In this document: piece by piece, positions 1 to 12,009 of the stretch | How the letters are laid out: every line of letters starts with the position of its first letter | How positions within the stretch are numbered: the first letter of the stretch is position 1 | Source: Phoronis australis | Lineage: Eukaryota; Phoronida; Phoronidae | NCBI GenBank assembly: GCA_002633005.1 | Contig: NMRA01000006.1 | Coordinates: 1,587,742 to 1,651,741, forward strand | Direction of reading: 5' to 3' | DNA: 64,000 nucleotides | Translations under genes and position numbers: made by a program | The notes under the pieces: generated by a model | What the model saw: only the letters and a program-made list of their open reading frames with translations | The model's database searches: none | Told to the model about the DNA's origin: nothing

Positions 1-396
1 GACTCGGAGTGCTTACCGACTTCTGGTTAAAATAAACACATCTCATGGCCTGACAATGTAGCTTGTGTGGTGCACTTAAGTGCACTAAAATAAGATGTCT
101 GCCACATTACTAACAAAGTCATTCAGGCTTAGTGTGGAACTTTGGATAAGGTTGGCCCAAAAAGCTCGAGTAATCTCAACATGGGTTGATTAATATTGGC
201 CGTGCTTTTTTAACTTGGTTGATCTTGCCAATAAGTATTAGTCAAGCTTAATGAATTGAGTATTTGTAAACAATTATCTTTGGCAGATCTTTGTTTAGAC
301 AATTCCTGAAGTATTAAGAATTCTTTCTGACTCAGTGTCTTGAATTTTATATTTTGTTCTGTCTGTTAACGGTCTTTGATATCTGTATGTTTTCAG
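1..396 (+). other. Intron of the IVD gene (left part outside window)
   Basis: No coding exon is visible before the acceptor at 391-396 (tttcag). The stretch is AT-rich, carries stops in all frames and reads as the intron that precedes the first visible IVD exon. No repeat was recognised in it. Confidence 0.7.
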
Positions 397-3300
397 TATT
401 ATGCAAGCATGTTGTGACGTAGCGTTTGAATATGCACACCAGAGGGAGCAGTTTTCAAAAAAAATCGGAACATTTCAGGTATAGTTAATATTGACCTTCA
501 AGCTGAATGGTATGCCAGATTCTGTGTCTTTTTGGCTCTCAAAATTGCTTTTTAGAAGGAATGGTCAGCAAATAATTTTATGTGAACTTCACAAAATTAT
601 TTTCACAAGAGTTAGCTTCAGTGTAATGAGCTTGTGAACAATATGGTCAAAACAACTGTTTTGGTTTCATTGCTTGCCAGCGCTTGTTTTGTGACGTATT
701 TTGAATTTTACAGTGTTATTAATTGACATTTCTTCATTGGAAGTTGTACGTTATTTGTCTTCACGTTCTGTGCTTCGTAACAGCTGATCCAAGGGAAGAT
801 GGCGGATATGTACACAACATTGAATGCCTGTCGGTCATACACTTACAATGTAGCAAGAGCTCTGGATAACGGACATCACGTGCCGAAGGTATAGTATATT
901 TTGAAAAGACAAATGGGAGACTCGTGAACCAATGATAATTAGTTGTGTGTGACTTATGACCTGTAGTGTTACTAAGAGGTATGTTGAAGTATTTGATCAC
1001 AGCGGGTAACGGCAAATTTTTTTTTACGTATCTGCGCTCTCTCTCTCTCTCTCCAGGATTGAAGTTGTAGATGGTGGAAACGTTAGAATGCACTCAATTG
1101 CAAACCTCGGCTAACTCCTGAAGCGGAGACTACTGTGTTATGTGTTTTTTGCTAAATTTGTAAGAATGGGCACAATCAGGGCTTGGAATTTTCCGCGGAA
1201 ACACGGATTTCCGCTATTTTCAAATGTTCTCCGCGTATTTTATTGTATTTCCGCATAAAAAAATCGGATTTGATATCAAATTTCCACGGCAAATTCCTTT
1301 CTTACCGCTGCGTTGCAGGCGACGTTCACCTCGAAAAGCGGAAGTTGCTCTTTATGTTTTGGAGGAACGTAAATTGTCAACATTGCCGGGGCATCTGGGA
1401 TAGCGTGGTGGGATTTTCAATGGCGTCTCGTGTTATTGTAAACCGCGGCGACAAATACTACGGCTCTGGAGCCAAAAATGTGTGGGTTGGAAGTGGACGG
1501 ACGAGCTAAAAGGACGCAGACGCATGCTGCTGATGGTGGTAACATTTTTTTTTTTGGTCTTCCCGATTTTTATCGGGGAAAGTTTTGCATCGACCATTTC
1601 AAGGCTGGGTAGCGCGCATGATTTGGGCCGTAAAAGTTTCCGCGTTTTTTGTCATTGGTCATTCCAAGCCCTGACAATACTGAAAATCTGACAGCAATGA
1701 CTCAATATTTTACTGGTTGAGTCCACGTAAAACCACTGTAGACACATTTGGTGTGCCCGACAATCAAACGTGAGCATTGGGACTCAAACTTTTAGCGTGG
1801 TAGTTAAATTTTAGCATGGGGGTACTCCAAATTTGGCCATGATGAGCCTCCATGCTAAAAATAACTAGTGAGAAGGGTGCGTCTTTTGTGTTGTATTAGA
1901 GTGCCCTTTGGGTACTTTGCACAAAAATAGAGAATCCTACACTTGTCTCGGATTTATCACATGGGCAAAACCTCTTGGAAATTTAGTCAAAATCCCGAGG
2001 CTGAACTGTAAAAATGATCTTTTTTTGCCGAAAAACTGGGCGTGCATAAAACTTTCAGCTACACGATGCAACTTTTTAAAAACATGCACGCTTGCTCAAA
2101 GTAAAGTAAACTCAGTTACTTTTTGCTAATAGTTTTCTTAACAAATGTTTAAGTATAGTCTTTGAAGTTGTAATATTAAAACTTAACAAATAATGTTTAT
2201 AAATAACAGTCAGCAGGGCTTTCTCGCGTGTGAGCACTGAATTGACTTTGAAAGAGCACAACTAGACAGTCTCACCGCGTTTCTTGAGTTGGGGCTCGTC
2301 TCTGTTTGAATGAATGTAGATATGGAACTCGCCGCCGAAGATGGGTCAGTTTAAGAACTCTGCATGTCCTTCCGACTAGGAGTACATACAATTGTGACTC
2401 TCGATTTGTCAATCATCATCTTGTCACCTTCACAGAATTCCGGCATTGCTTGGTTGGCGCACATTTAGTGTTTTGCAGAGATGATAAAATGTAACGTGCA
2501 TAGACTTCTACATTGCACTACTTTGTGATTCGCCCATGTGATATCAAAAAGTTATGTACTCTGTGTTATTAACCAGTTGTGTCATAACACATTCCAAGTC
2601 ATGGGAGAAATGGAGTTGTTCCATCAAGTTTTTGGTCAATGGGTAGTAAGTCCTTAGTTGATATGGTATTTGAAAAGTTTTCGGTGTAAATGGGGTTGAT
2701 CTCAGGGTCGTCGTATTATTCTTTGTTGAGTAGTAAGTTTTTAAGTGCCATCTCTGTCAATCATTTCAAGTCCATTGGTAAGTGGAAAATGTTCAGCACA
2801 TTCAACAAACCTTGACTCTTGCCATCTCTATAAATTATTGTGAACTTGATGCTTTGATAAATTTTGTCATTTTACCAGAAATTCTCTTGATAAACCTATC
2901 AGGTGGCAGGAAGTTTGATTGAGAAACATTGGAATGACAATAATGATAGTGATAGTGATAATGATAATGATAGTGATAATAATTGATAATGATAATGATA
3001 GTGATAATAATTGATAATCGGGATCACATTTCCACTGCTCTTGAAACTGACTTTGTTGTATTCAAAATTCATAACAATAGGTACCTTATCAAAGTATTAC
3101 GAAAGGTACCTGAATCAGAACCGTAAGCCTTGACATATTAAAGCTTTCAAGCCATCAAGGGTCCTTCTTTAATGACAACTCGCATCACTTTGTAGACGAA
3201 TTGAAAGTAAGTTTTGAATGTCATTCAAAACATTGGTCTTTTGGCACAAAACCCTCTGCCCTCTTCTGTCACCCCTGTTTTTATATTTTCAGGACTGTGC

Positions 3301-4822
3301 TGGTGTTATTCTGTATGTTGCCGAAGCTGCCACCAAAGTGGCATTAGATGCTATACAGATTCTAGGTAAAGTATACATTAAAATATAGTGCAGGTGATCC
3401 AATACACATTAGATCAGACATGCGCAGGCTAGTAAGCTTTGCCCATTGTACTAAACACCTGAAACCATTTTTTTTGTTTATTAACAAATTATACATGTAA
3501 CACATATACACAAATTAAGACTGAGCTGAGAAGCTAGAATCCTGAGTCGAGGATCTAGCAGTGGGATCCAATGGGATTTGACCTCATGACACTTAACCCA
3601 CTAGGTGGCACTGCCTCCTCAGAGTGGCTGATGAAGTAAGCTTTATTATTTATCTTTGTATGCGGGGCTATCAACAATATAACATAATTTTCATGAAAAA
3701 AAATCGTCGAAAGTTTAATAAATTGAAATTGAAACTTACATTAATATAGGAAATTCATTAGTCATTCTTTGCAGTATTTCACACCCGCCGTGTCTCACTG
3801 TGTGTGTGTCGTCAGCTTATACTCTGTGGTGGCATTACTGCGTCATTTTATCTTCACTTGAGAATGAAACAAGTATGTTTCGAAATATCGTGTGTCTTTT
3901 AATTATGTCGCTAGGTCAGTTACTGTATCTATGTTCAGTAGAGAGTAGAGTTTTGTTCAGAAAGTATGAACGCAACGGAATAAAGACCGTGAACAATGAA
4001 AAGTGTCGTGCATTCAACAAATTCTGTATAATATAGGAAGCTGTAGCAGCATTTTGACTATTCATTTTCATCATCTACAATAAAACATTTGGTCATGTTA
4101 TTGATATCATAATTTTGTTAAATTTTACTGAAAAGACATGGTCACATGACCCAACTGATGGTAGATTGATAAGAAGTTGAAAACAAGTTTCCTCAGGCTT
4201 TCTCCTTTCAGAAAATGCATGCTTTTTTACTGAGTTAAGCTCCATTAGATTTAAAGATATTTGGCTGAATGCAGACTTGTGATAAGGTCCTACATAAGCT
4301 GACACTGTTCATAAGGTCCTACATAAGCTGACACTGTTCATAAGGTCCTACATAACCTGACACTGTTCATAAGGTCCTACATAAGCTGACACTGTTCATA
4401 AGGTCCTACATAAGCTGACACTGTTCATAAGGTCCTACATAACCTGACACTGTCCATAAGGTCCTACATAACCCGACACTGTCCATAAGGTCCTACATAA
4501 CCCGACACTGTCCATAAGGTCCTACATAACCCGACACTGTCCATAAGGTCCTACATAACCCGACACTGTCCATAAGGTCCTACATAACCTGACACTGTCC
4601 ATAAGGTCCTACATAACCTGACACTGTCCATAAGGTCCTACATAACCTGACACTGTTCATTTTGGATTCCTAGGTGGAAACGGTTACATCAACGACTATC
4701 CCACTGGGCGGTTCTTACGTGATGCTAAGTTGTATGAGATAGGTGCTGGCACCAGTGAGGTTAGACGACTATTGATTGGTCGAGCTTTGAATGAAGAATA
4801 TGGGGTCAAGAGGTCAGCGTGA
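397..4822 (+). CDS. IVD: Isovaleryl-CoA dehydrogenase, C-terminal exons (5' part outside window)
   Basis: Four exons with GT-AG borders and matching phases: 397-478, 784-888, 3293-3365 and 4674-4822 (stop TGA 4820-4822), about 136 residues. They read through IVD-family signatures: [12 protein letters not shown], then [20 protein letters not shown], then [20 protein letters not shown], then [20 protein letters not shown] and [18 protein letters not shown]. The enzyme is an FAD flavoprotein of the mitochondrial matrix that oxidises isovaleryl-CoA to 3-methylcrotonyl-CoA in leucine breakdown and passes electrons to ETF. IVD differs from most acyl-CoA dehydrogenases in where the catalytic glutamate sits: not in the YEGT-type loop but in an earlier helix. 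The loop here is the IVD form ([12 protein letters not shown]), and the expected base would lie just upstream of the first visible exon. The C-terminus, ending KRSA, runs a few residues past the vertebrate protein. The transit peptide and N-terminal half lie to the left of the window. Confidence 0.96.
1036..1053. repeat. (TC)n microsatellite in IVD intron
   Basis: An uninterrupted CT run of about 18 bases in the second visible IVD intron. Confidence 0.9.
1177..1673. mobile_element. Non-autonomous hAT-like DNA transposon, 497 bp
   Basis: Terminal inverted repeats CAGGGCTTGGAAT and ATTCCAAGCCCTG bound the element. It is flanked by an exact 5-bp duplication ACAAT (1172-1176 and 1674-1678). CAGGG termini are typical of hAT elements, and a 5-bp duplication fits the hAT5 type. 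The open frames at 1183-1509 and 1482-1691 show no transposase feature I recognise, so it is probably non-autonomous. It sits in an IVD intron. A shorter relative with the same termini is at 63128-63350. Confidence 0.8.
2938..3018. repeat. GATAAT/GATAGT microsatellite
   Basis: Imperfect hexamer array (gataat, gatagt) with two long sub-repeats ending in aattgataat, in an IVD intron. Confidence 0.85.
4281..4657. repeat. 29-bp minisatellite, 13 copies, next to the last IVD exon
   Basis: Thirteen head-to-tail copies of a 29-bp unit (13 x 29 = 377 bp) of the form cataaggtcctacataag + ctgacactgtt. Copies differ at two spots: ag/ac/cc before TGAC or CGAC, and gtt/gtc at the end. The array ends 16 bp before the acceptor at 4671-4673. 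The ctgac of the last copy lies about 24 bases upstream of the acceptor AG, where a branch point is expected. Confidence 0.95.
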
Positions 4823-4952
4823 TGACATTTCCTGCAGCATTTCAGGGGATGGTGTTACGTCACAGTCTTTTTGATATTCTATACTTTAAATCATGCGTGC
4901 ATTGTTTTCACATTTTATCACCTCTTTATTCTAAAAGTGCACGTGAAGGCTA

Positions 4953-4958
4953 AATAAA
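4953..4958 (+). promoter_or_regulatory. Polyadenylation signal AATAAA of IVD
   Basis: AATAAA lies 131 bases after the IVD stop and is the first canonical signal downstream. Confidence 0.6.
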
Positions 4959-7249
4959 GCTAATCTACTGGACTGACATGTTATTGACATTTGTAGATAA
5001 ACTGGTGTATCTAGGATATCCTAAGGGGGGGTGGACCAATCCCAACTTTTGAGCAATAACTTTTAAGGCTGTGTCTGTAGAGGGGCACATTTCCTTCAAC
5101 AGTTCAGGAAATTATAAGATCTACCGTCCCAGAAACTGAATTCGAGGGAATGGGATGCCCTCAAAGATGTAGAAAATTTTATTTGTCTATCCAGTCCAGT
5201 AGCTGTTTCGTGAAAAGTGACTAAAGTCCTAAGTCAGCCATTTTAACTTACACTGTGCTTGAATGAAATGAAGTTTTTTCTATGTAACTGTGTTAGCACA
5301 TCACAGTCTAGAAAAGTGATGAAAATCGTCTGGGAAACTAGCAATCATGAATATATTTTCAAAGACCTTATACTTTTTGTTGAGTTGAGAAAATTATGTT
5401 AGGGGAATAGTTTTGTGGAGTTCAAGAAGAAATTTCTGACCTAAGTCAATTTTCCGAAAAAGGACGCAAGTAGATTATAATCAACTCATTTAGTGTAATA
5501 ACTCACCCGTTTGGTGTTTACCAAAATTAAGTTCTAAAATTATCCATCCATATCAGATCTTCGATACTTTAAGCTGTTGTGTACAGTTTATGAAAGTGAA
5601 TGTACAAAACGTGGACTTTTGTTAAAGGTTCTATTGTTACAATGCAGGGAAAATGTTTTGATTGTTTTGATAAACAAAATGTGTTGGGGAACTGGTTTGT
5701 GCTAAGTTATTATGTCTCAAGTACAATGTTGTCTGTAAATAACCTTAAAAGTTCCTCAGTCAACCATTGTTGTGAAGTGCTAGGTTGTAATATGAATGGA
5801 GGCAACTTATCAATGATGTTTTATTGTGAAAGAATCTTGTTTTCGTGTAAAGTCATGCAAATTAAGAATTAAAATCATACTAAACAAAAATCCTATTTTT
5901 GTTTTTCGGGTGGTGGCATGTTTATTCACGACTGTTTAAATTGTGCCTTAACTTACATACTGCGTTTTCCCGTTGCTCCCAACTTGTTCGATTCTATAGT
6001 CAACAACAAGTTGGGAAGTTTACCCCTGTAGCCAATATCTTACATGACTGATTAACTCCATTCTGGCATTTATGGTTGGAGGCCAGCTCTCTTTTGTTCG
6101 ATAATTGTTCTAATCTCCAGTGAGATGGTATCTAGCCTGACTGGGCTGTGCTTTTAAATATAAAAAGTTAAGTTATAATATATTTGAACATAAACCAATA
6201 GCATTTCTGAAATCCTCGTCAAATAGTTCTTGAATCGCCAAAATCGCTCAACTGCAACCGAACTTAAATAATTTATTCTTTCCGAATGTATCAATTCACT
6301 CTGCCGGGGTTTGACGTTGTTCACACGTGGTTTGTAATAAGCTTGGTAAGCTAGATAATTGGCGTGCCTGTTATAACAGACAAAAGAGTGTGCTTGGCAG
6401 TTAACAAAGAACACAGAACCCCCTTCGTCTGGTAAAGTCACTGAATGGGAAAACGCTGTCATGTAAGAAAGAAGTATTCTGTAATCTCTGTGTGTTTGAT
6501 TTCGAACCATGCACTCCAAAAGATCAATAAAAATATATATATATATACATTTACATATACATATACATATATATATATATATATATATAATAAAATTGAT
6601 TGTTGTAAAGCAGTTGGTGATGAGGTTAGAGAGGTACATGTAAGAAGACGACTATGTCGCTGAAATGTAGCTAGGTACATTCCTGGGGTAAACGCCCTCC
6701 CTCGGTGATGAAGCACACCAAGTAAAATCAATTCAAAACTGTAGGCTGGCTATGTGGTTGTTTTTGTGTATCATTTATTTCCCTGTAAAATAAAAATACA
6801 GTAATGCACGTGCTTTTTTGGTCTTGGTGTTTTATATAACTGCCCTCATTCGTACTTATACACTTTTGGATCTAGCATAACGTAAAGAGGCCTAAGTGGA
6901 GTTTTTAAAGGAAAACGTTCGCTTACCCCTGAAATTGGCATGTTGACACCTTTTTGGTGGTGTTCAAGGGGCGTTGAGCCCCCTGGGCAATCTTCTAAAC
7001 CATTATATTATTCAAATTGCCGCATTTAACATTGATGACATGAAAGCGACATCGTCGCCTCATTTCTCAACAAAAGCAAAGGCCAGGGCTAACCAGAACT
7101 TCAGCGTCTTCATGGACATGTTTCTCTGTGTGGTGGTGATTTACCCTTTTAGTTATGATGAGAGAAGTTATGTTTCTTGTCAGTTGGGGTTTACTTGGGT
7201 GTGAGGTGCAGTTCTCGCTTTAAATTTCTTGATCCAAAATTAGACTCCC
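4959..7249. other. Intergenic stretch, no gene seen
   Basis: No exon-like reading was found. It holds a short inverted repeat, cccaacttgtt at 5978-5988 facing aacaagttggg at 6005-6015, and an AT/ATAC microsatellite at about 6531-6588. The 161-codon and 90-codon open frames across 6154-6731 run through that microsatellite and are low-complexity. Confidence 0.6.
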
Positions 7250-7320
7250 TAGTCGAACCTGCACGAGACGATCTCGAGAGATTACAATTCCATCGCCTCA
7301 ACCACTCCTCCACCTCTACT
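7250..7320 (-). pseudogene. Decayed serine tRNA relic
   Basis: On the minus strand the order matches the serine tRNAs of the cluster: a D-arm-like block (ccatcgcctcaaccac on plus), a damaged anticodon region, then cgaacctgc, the B-box side (plus strand). The acceptor stem and anticodon are gone. It is recognised only by comparison with the intact genes at 9193 and 15482. Confidence 0.4.
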
Positions 7321-7449
7321 AATAACAAATTCCCAATATTCAGACTGTTCTCCTTCAGATGTCTGTGGTCAGTTCTGAGACCCGTTTTGCCAAAGCTTTA
7401 TGTCTGACTTCAGCTAAGGTGGTGGTAACCTATATTTTTATTGAGACAT

Positions 7450-8059
7450 ACTAAAGCTGCATTGAACCCGTGCTTTCTGTCAATATATCCGAGTTTTGAT
7501 TTAGGCCATTTACCTGATTTATACAATCAAATTTATTCCTCCCACAATCCCCCTCGAGTACTACCATGAGATACGGACATGCGCAAAGCGAACCATTCCA
7601 CGGACTTACTTTCTGGAGGAAGACGCGTTTTTCCTTCGGAAAGTTCATACGCGCAAGTTTACCTCGACCGCTCTTAAATTGCATGACTCTTTGCTGCTGA
7701 GCATGTTCTTGTTATTATTACACCATATTGGAAGTTCTACAAGGGAAGATTTTTCTGCGAAACAAGTTCACCGACTCTGTGTGACTCGGCTGATCACCCG
7801 TTGGTTGTTCTTTTGACTCAAATTAGAAGTGATTTCTGGCTCCGGAAGGTAGTTCGCTATTTCTTTAGACCACGCCCATAAAGTGTCACCCCGTGCCCTA
7901 AAATTTCATGAGCTTTCTCTGATCGAGAAATAACGCGATGTTGGTTCTCTCCAAGCCCATGAACCACACCTATACTGACTGAGGAACACTTTGAGGCCAA
8001 TTTCATAACAGTAAATGTCCTAAATCATTTTTGATGGAACACGTGTTTAATTCCGCTGG
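7450..8059. mobile_element. TTAA-type MITE with long imperfect inverted repeats (copy A)
   Basis: The left end reads ctaaagctgcattgaaccc followed by tttctgtcaa and gatttaggccatttacc. The right end carries the reverse complement of the same series (aggccaatttcataac, then gtcctaaatc, then cacgtgtttaattccgc). The order matches copy B at 9652-9924, whose ends are better preserved. No coding capacity was seen. Confidence 0.55.
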
Positions 8060-9192
8060 CTCGAGAAGGTAGCGGTTGAGTCTCAATACGATAACTTACC
8101 AACTTAACGTCAGTAAGCAACGCTTCGATCGGACAAAAAACGTAGCATCTCGTTCGTTATAAGAGCCTATGGAGTGACCGTCTTGGATTAGACCCAGCGT
8201 GTAAACTTTAACATAACGAGTTGCGAGCTTGCATCCGCTTAGCTACTGTGTGGCAGTAAAACTACTGAATGTGGCATCAACACACGGTAGTCTTTTAAAC
8301 CTGGCATAGAACCTCAAAAAAATTCTTGCTATTGCCACCATTGGTTCCCTCATCAAAACGACATACTAGAACACCCGTGAGTGATGCGAAGCTGCTAGGC
8401 CGCTAGAAACTGAAATCAACGCATTCTTATCTGTGGGTGTGGACGCCTCAAATCACATTCTGAAAGATAAGTGCGTATTTTAATTTGTGTTGCTGAGTGG
8501 TATTGGCCTAGTTGTTTTTTTATTCGATCGTGTCTTGGTAGTGAGTGTCGTTGAAAGTCCCGTAGGCGAACGGTGTCATATGGAGTGACTATGTTTTGAT
8601 TGCGAGTACACAGATAAGATCCCGGGAACAGGTCGAGATGTTTTGAAAACGCAACTTTTTACGGGGATACGATGTACTTTGACACGTATCCACAATCCCC
8701 AAACGCAACAGTTTGAAAATGCCTGCGTCACGATAAGTTAGCGAACGTAATATTCGTGTGGACGGACGGAAACGCAACTTTTCGGAAACGCTGATGTTAG
8801 GGATGTCGTGTGGACGGAAAAAAGTTACATACGCAAAAAGTTGAATTTCTGGTTCGGCGAATTCGTATGGATGGATAGCCTAACGTTTTGAAAAAGATAC
8901 GTGAGGCGAAGATGGAGAACATTTTAAAAACGCCTTTTGGCAGAGTTTCGGTCTGCTGGATTCGAACCCAATGGCGAGGGGTTACGATGAGCATGTTCCT
9001 TACGAAAAAGGCGAGTCCACGTCATAGTCTCGGTGAGATATTGCACATCAGAGGCACCTAATCACATTGCCTTTTCTACGCCTCGCAGCGTTCCGATATC
9101 TGCGGTGACATTCGGTGTGGAGTTGCATCGCTGGGCGCTTTTGAGATAAAAAGTAAAGCCCATGCCGGCATTCTTGTCATGAAAGCGGCCCA
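8060..9192. other. Intergenic stretch with a degenerate dispersed repeat
   Basis: No gene seen. From about 8620 to 8930 there are repeated blocks of the type gtgtggacgg followed by aaacgcaact, and related gaaaacgc words on both strands. This suggests an old DNA-transposon derivative, but I could not find clean ends. Confidence 0.4.
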
Positions 9193-9274
9193 CGTAGTCG
9201 GCAGGGTTCGAACCTGCGCGGGATAATCCCAATGGATTTCAAGTCCATCGCCTTAACCACTCGGCCACGACTAC
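9193..9274 (-). tRNA. tRNA-Ser (anticodon TGA)
   Basis: 82 nt, class II tRNA with a long variable arm. The minus strand starts GTAGTCGTGGCCGAGTGG and ends CCTGCCGACTACG. The acceptor stem pairs GTAGTCG with CGACTAC, the B box is GGTTCGAACCC, and the anticodon loop CTTGAAA puts TGA at 34-36. No CCA is encoded and there is no intron. The first T-run of at least four on the minus strand lies about 40-50 bases downstream, so this copy has a weaker terminator than its sisters. Confidence 0.93.
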
Positions 9275-9651
9275 TACGAGTAGAAACCGCCTTTTTAAAA
9301 ACTTGTCTTGCTTTCTTCCTTTGCCTTGAACATGGAAACACTGGAATATGATTTTGTTCCAGGCTCATAAGTTGTTCTTGTCATGGCAGTTGTTTTGTTC
9401 GGTCAAAGTGAACTAATAGATATTTAATAACTTTAAATCGGCTTCTGGAGGGAAAAGAGTCTGAGAGGGCACTTGAGACTGACGAAGCATCCCACCAACG
9501 CTGTCAAACTTCATGATTTCTCGACGCTTCTTTTACTTGCTTTAAATGATCTGGGGGATGTTAATTGTTTTCTATCAAGATTTTAATAAGTTTGAGACGC
9601 TGGCCAAGTAATTCCGATTTATACCTAGTTTATGCTTTGAGACTTGTCCTG
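9275..9651. other. Spacer in the tRNA cluster
   Basis: This is the 5' flank of the minus-strand tRNA-Ser gene and then AT-rich spacer. No gene or repeat was recognised. Confidence 0.5.
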
Positions 9652-9924
9652 TTAAAGCGACATTAAACACCAGCTTTCTGTCAAAAACAAGTTTTGGTTT
9701 AGGCCTATTTACCATTATGAAATTGGTCTCAAATTATTCCTTAGTCAAATAGGTGTGATTTCTTGGCTTGGACAGAACTAACAGTTCGTCATGTTTTCAG
9801 ACCGAGCTCTTAAAATTTCAGGTCACGCCGGCCGTGGTGTTTCGTAAGGAACAAGTCACATATCAATTTATAACGGTATATATAGTGATCTAAATATCAA
9901 AACACGGGTTTAATGACGCTTTAA
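9652..9924. mobile_element. TTAA-flanked foldback MITE (copy B), 273 bp
   Basis: Begins TTAAAGCGACATTAAACACC and ends GGGTTTAATGACGCTTTAA, an inverted repeat of about 18 bp with TTAA at each edge. Further in, ggcctatttaccattatgaa plus attggtctcaa is mirrored, more loosely, by the right half, so the terminal repeats are long and imperfect. Relatives are at 7450-8059, 45796-46140, 32555-32730 and 53725-53960. Confidence 0.75.
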
Positions 9925-11927
9925 ACATAGGCGGTTTAAGCCCCCCCCCCCCNTATTGAGGTTAGTAAGTAGGAGCGGTAGCGGATGAAGGGGGGGGGGC
10001 TCAGACCGCGGGGGAATCGTGTTCTCGTTTTTTTATTTTAGTCCACCGATAGATTTTGCGAACAGGAAGTGCACATCCTCGGCCCCCGCAACTTTCGGGC
10101 CGCCTGTACATACAATCGCGCTTTGCCAATTCCCCGAGGCAACATGTTGCCCCCCTTTATGTTATCCTAGATCCGCCACTGTTAAATAGCAAAATAATTT
10201 TCATAACTTCATAGTGCAGATCCAGGGGGTACAGCGGGTGCGGTTCCCCTGCTCTGTCACTTTCGTCCAGTTTCGAACACCCCATACAAAATCTTGAATC
10301 CGTGCCTGAAAAATTATTGTATTTGTAATTGTGCAATTTGCGGACTCGATCAACATAACTTTCAGTTAACCAACTTTCGAAGTCCACTCGTCGCTATCGG
10401 ATTGCATAAAGCCACGGCCGCCACGCACGATTGGGCTTGTACATTAGCGGCATGACCATTCACCATTTCACTAATAGCGTCTCCCCGCATGAGAGGCCAC
10501 TCTCGACTGATTAACTGCCCATCTTACCACATCGGTTGACAAGACTCTGCCTAGGCGCCGGGCGATGTCAAAAACAACAACCACCTCCGGTGTTGTCACG
10601 ATTATTATTAGCGTCAAAATCCAATTTCAGTCCATGTGTGAAGGAGAAAATACACGCCCACGGAATTAAAAATTTTGTTTACAAGAAATGTAGGCTTCGT
10701 TATATGATATTCACCCGCGGTCGTCGAAAGCCTGGTTTGTTTTTCTCACGTAAGGTAGACACACTGCATGGGCGGCCCACCATATGGGGCTGGGGGGGAA
10801 TATAGCTCCACTTTTTTCAGTGCTGCTTCGCCCATGACTATGCGAGATACCTCCACAATGCGTTTTGTTTTTTATATAGCATCACACCGTATGCATGTCA
10901 TGGACAATCATTATGGATTTCCATCATAGATAAAAATTTATGTTTCCATATGGGCTTTAACGTTACGCTGCGACATCAGAACCACGCGGCGCTCACTTGT
11001 TATGAACAACCAATGCAATTCTACTTCTGTCCACGATAATGTCATGTCCATAGACATGTGATGTCTATGGTCGTGTCATTGGGACGCCGAATACGCGTAG
11101 TGCATACGCGCACCCGGGGGGGGGGCTCGGGTGACTCGAACGAAAGTGAAGTAGCGTACGAAAGCCCGACTTTTCGGTCACTGGTGGCAATCACGGCCTT
11201 GGATTGGCTATCATCTTTTTATTCCAAATCGAAGTCAAAATCATGTTTTTCATATTCTATCCTACTTATGTGCGAGCTGGAAGTCAATGACCATAATTCT
11301 ATATGCTGAAGTGCATACTGGCTTACGTGGACAGCTTTCTAATCCTGAATGCACTTATAGGTGGTGACCCCAACTTTTAGGCTAGAAGTTCGAGTCTGAC
11401 CTCGAGTTTTCACTCGAAATCTCGAGCTTACTAGAGTGTATAACACAGGGGCCATCAAATGCGAACTTGGATTAGAAACTAATATGATAAACCATATAAT
11501 GTACTCGAGCACAGACGACGCCCCGATTAGTGAGTCACTAATTGTCTGGTGTTAGTACAAAAGTAGAACATAGAATGCCAAAAACAATTAGTCGAGTTCG
11601 ATTACAAGTGCAACGATCAAACACCGGGCCCTTTTTTGTTGTATTAATACGACTGCTATAATCTTGAACGGTTTTGTTTATGGCGCAATAAAAGAATAGT
11701 CTCTGCTTGGGTAAATTGCGTAACCACGAATCATGAAACTTTGAACCATCAGATATCGAATACACCGGATTGCAATGCAGTGAGAGATAATTAGAGATTA
11801 CCAACTTAAATATTTAATGGCGATTCGCGGCCTATTCGAAATTAATCACTCTCTTAAAATTACAAGTAACAATTACTAACATTTCCGTAACCCGCGATGG
11901 TGGGCCATGAATGTGACTCTATTCAAG
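9925..11927. other. Intergenic stretch, no gene seen
   Basis: Contains a C-run followed by one unresolved base (N at 9953), a G-run near 9990 and another G-run near 11118. The open frames (10157-10387 minus, 10536-10805, 11058-11309) have no recognisable domain and look like chance frames. Confidence 0.5.
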
Positions 11928-12009
11928 AGGGACACAAACCAGACGGCAAGGCGATGGACTAGAAATCCACTGGGATCTTTCCGCGCTTGTTCGAGTCCTG
12001 TCGACTACC
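11928..12009 (+). pseudogene. tRNA-Ser (AGA) pseudogene
   Basis: Aligns without large gaps to the tRNA-Ser(AGA) genes at 12861 and 13899. The anticodon arm is kept (gcgatggactagaaatcc), but the 5' acceptor and D arm are scrambled (acacaaaccagacgg) and the B box reads tgttcgagtcc. It heads the first unit of the tandem duplication. Confidence 0.8.

Noticed and set aside
4281-4657. CRISPR-like array
   Set aside because: Units are contiguous 29-mers without unique spacers, in an animal intron; it is a minisatellite.
6154-6731. Open frames of 161 and 90 codons on the minus strand
   Set aside because: They run through an ATAT/ATAC microsatellite and translate to Tyr/Ile/Val/Cys strings; no domain and no splice context.
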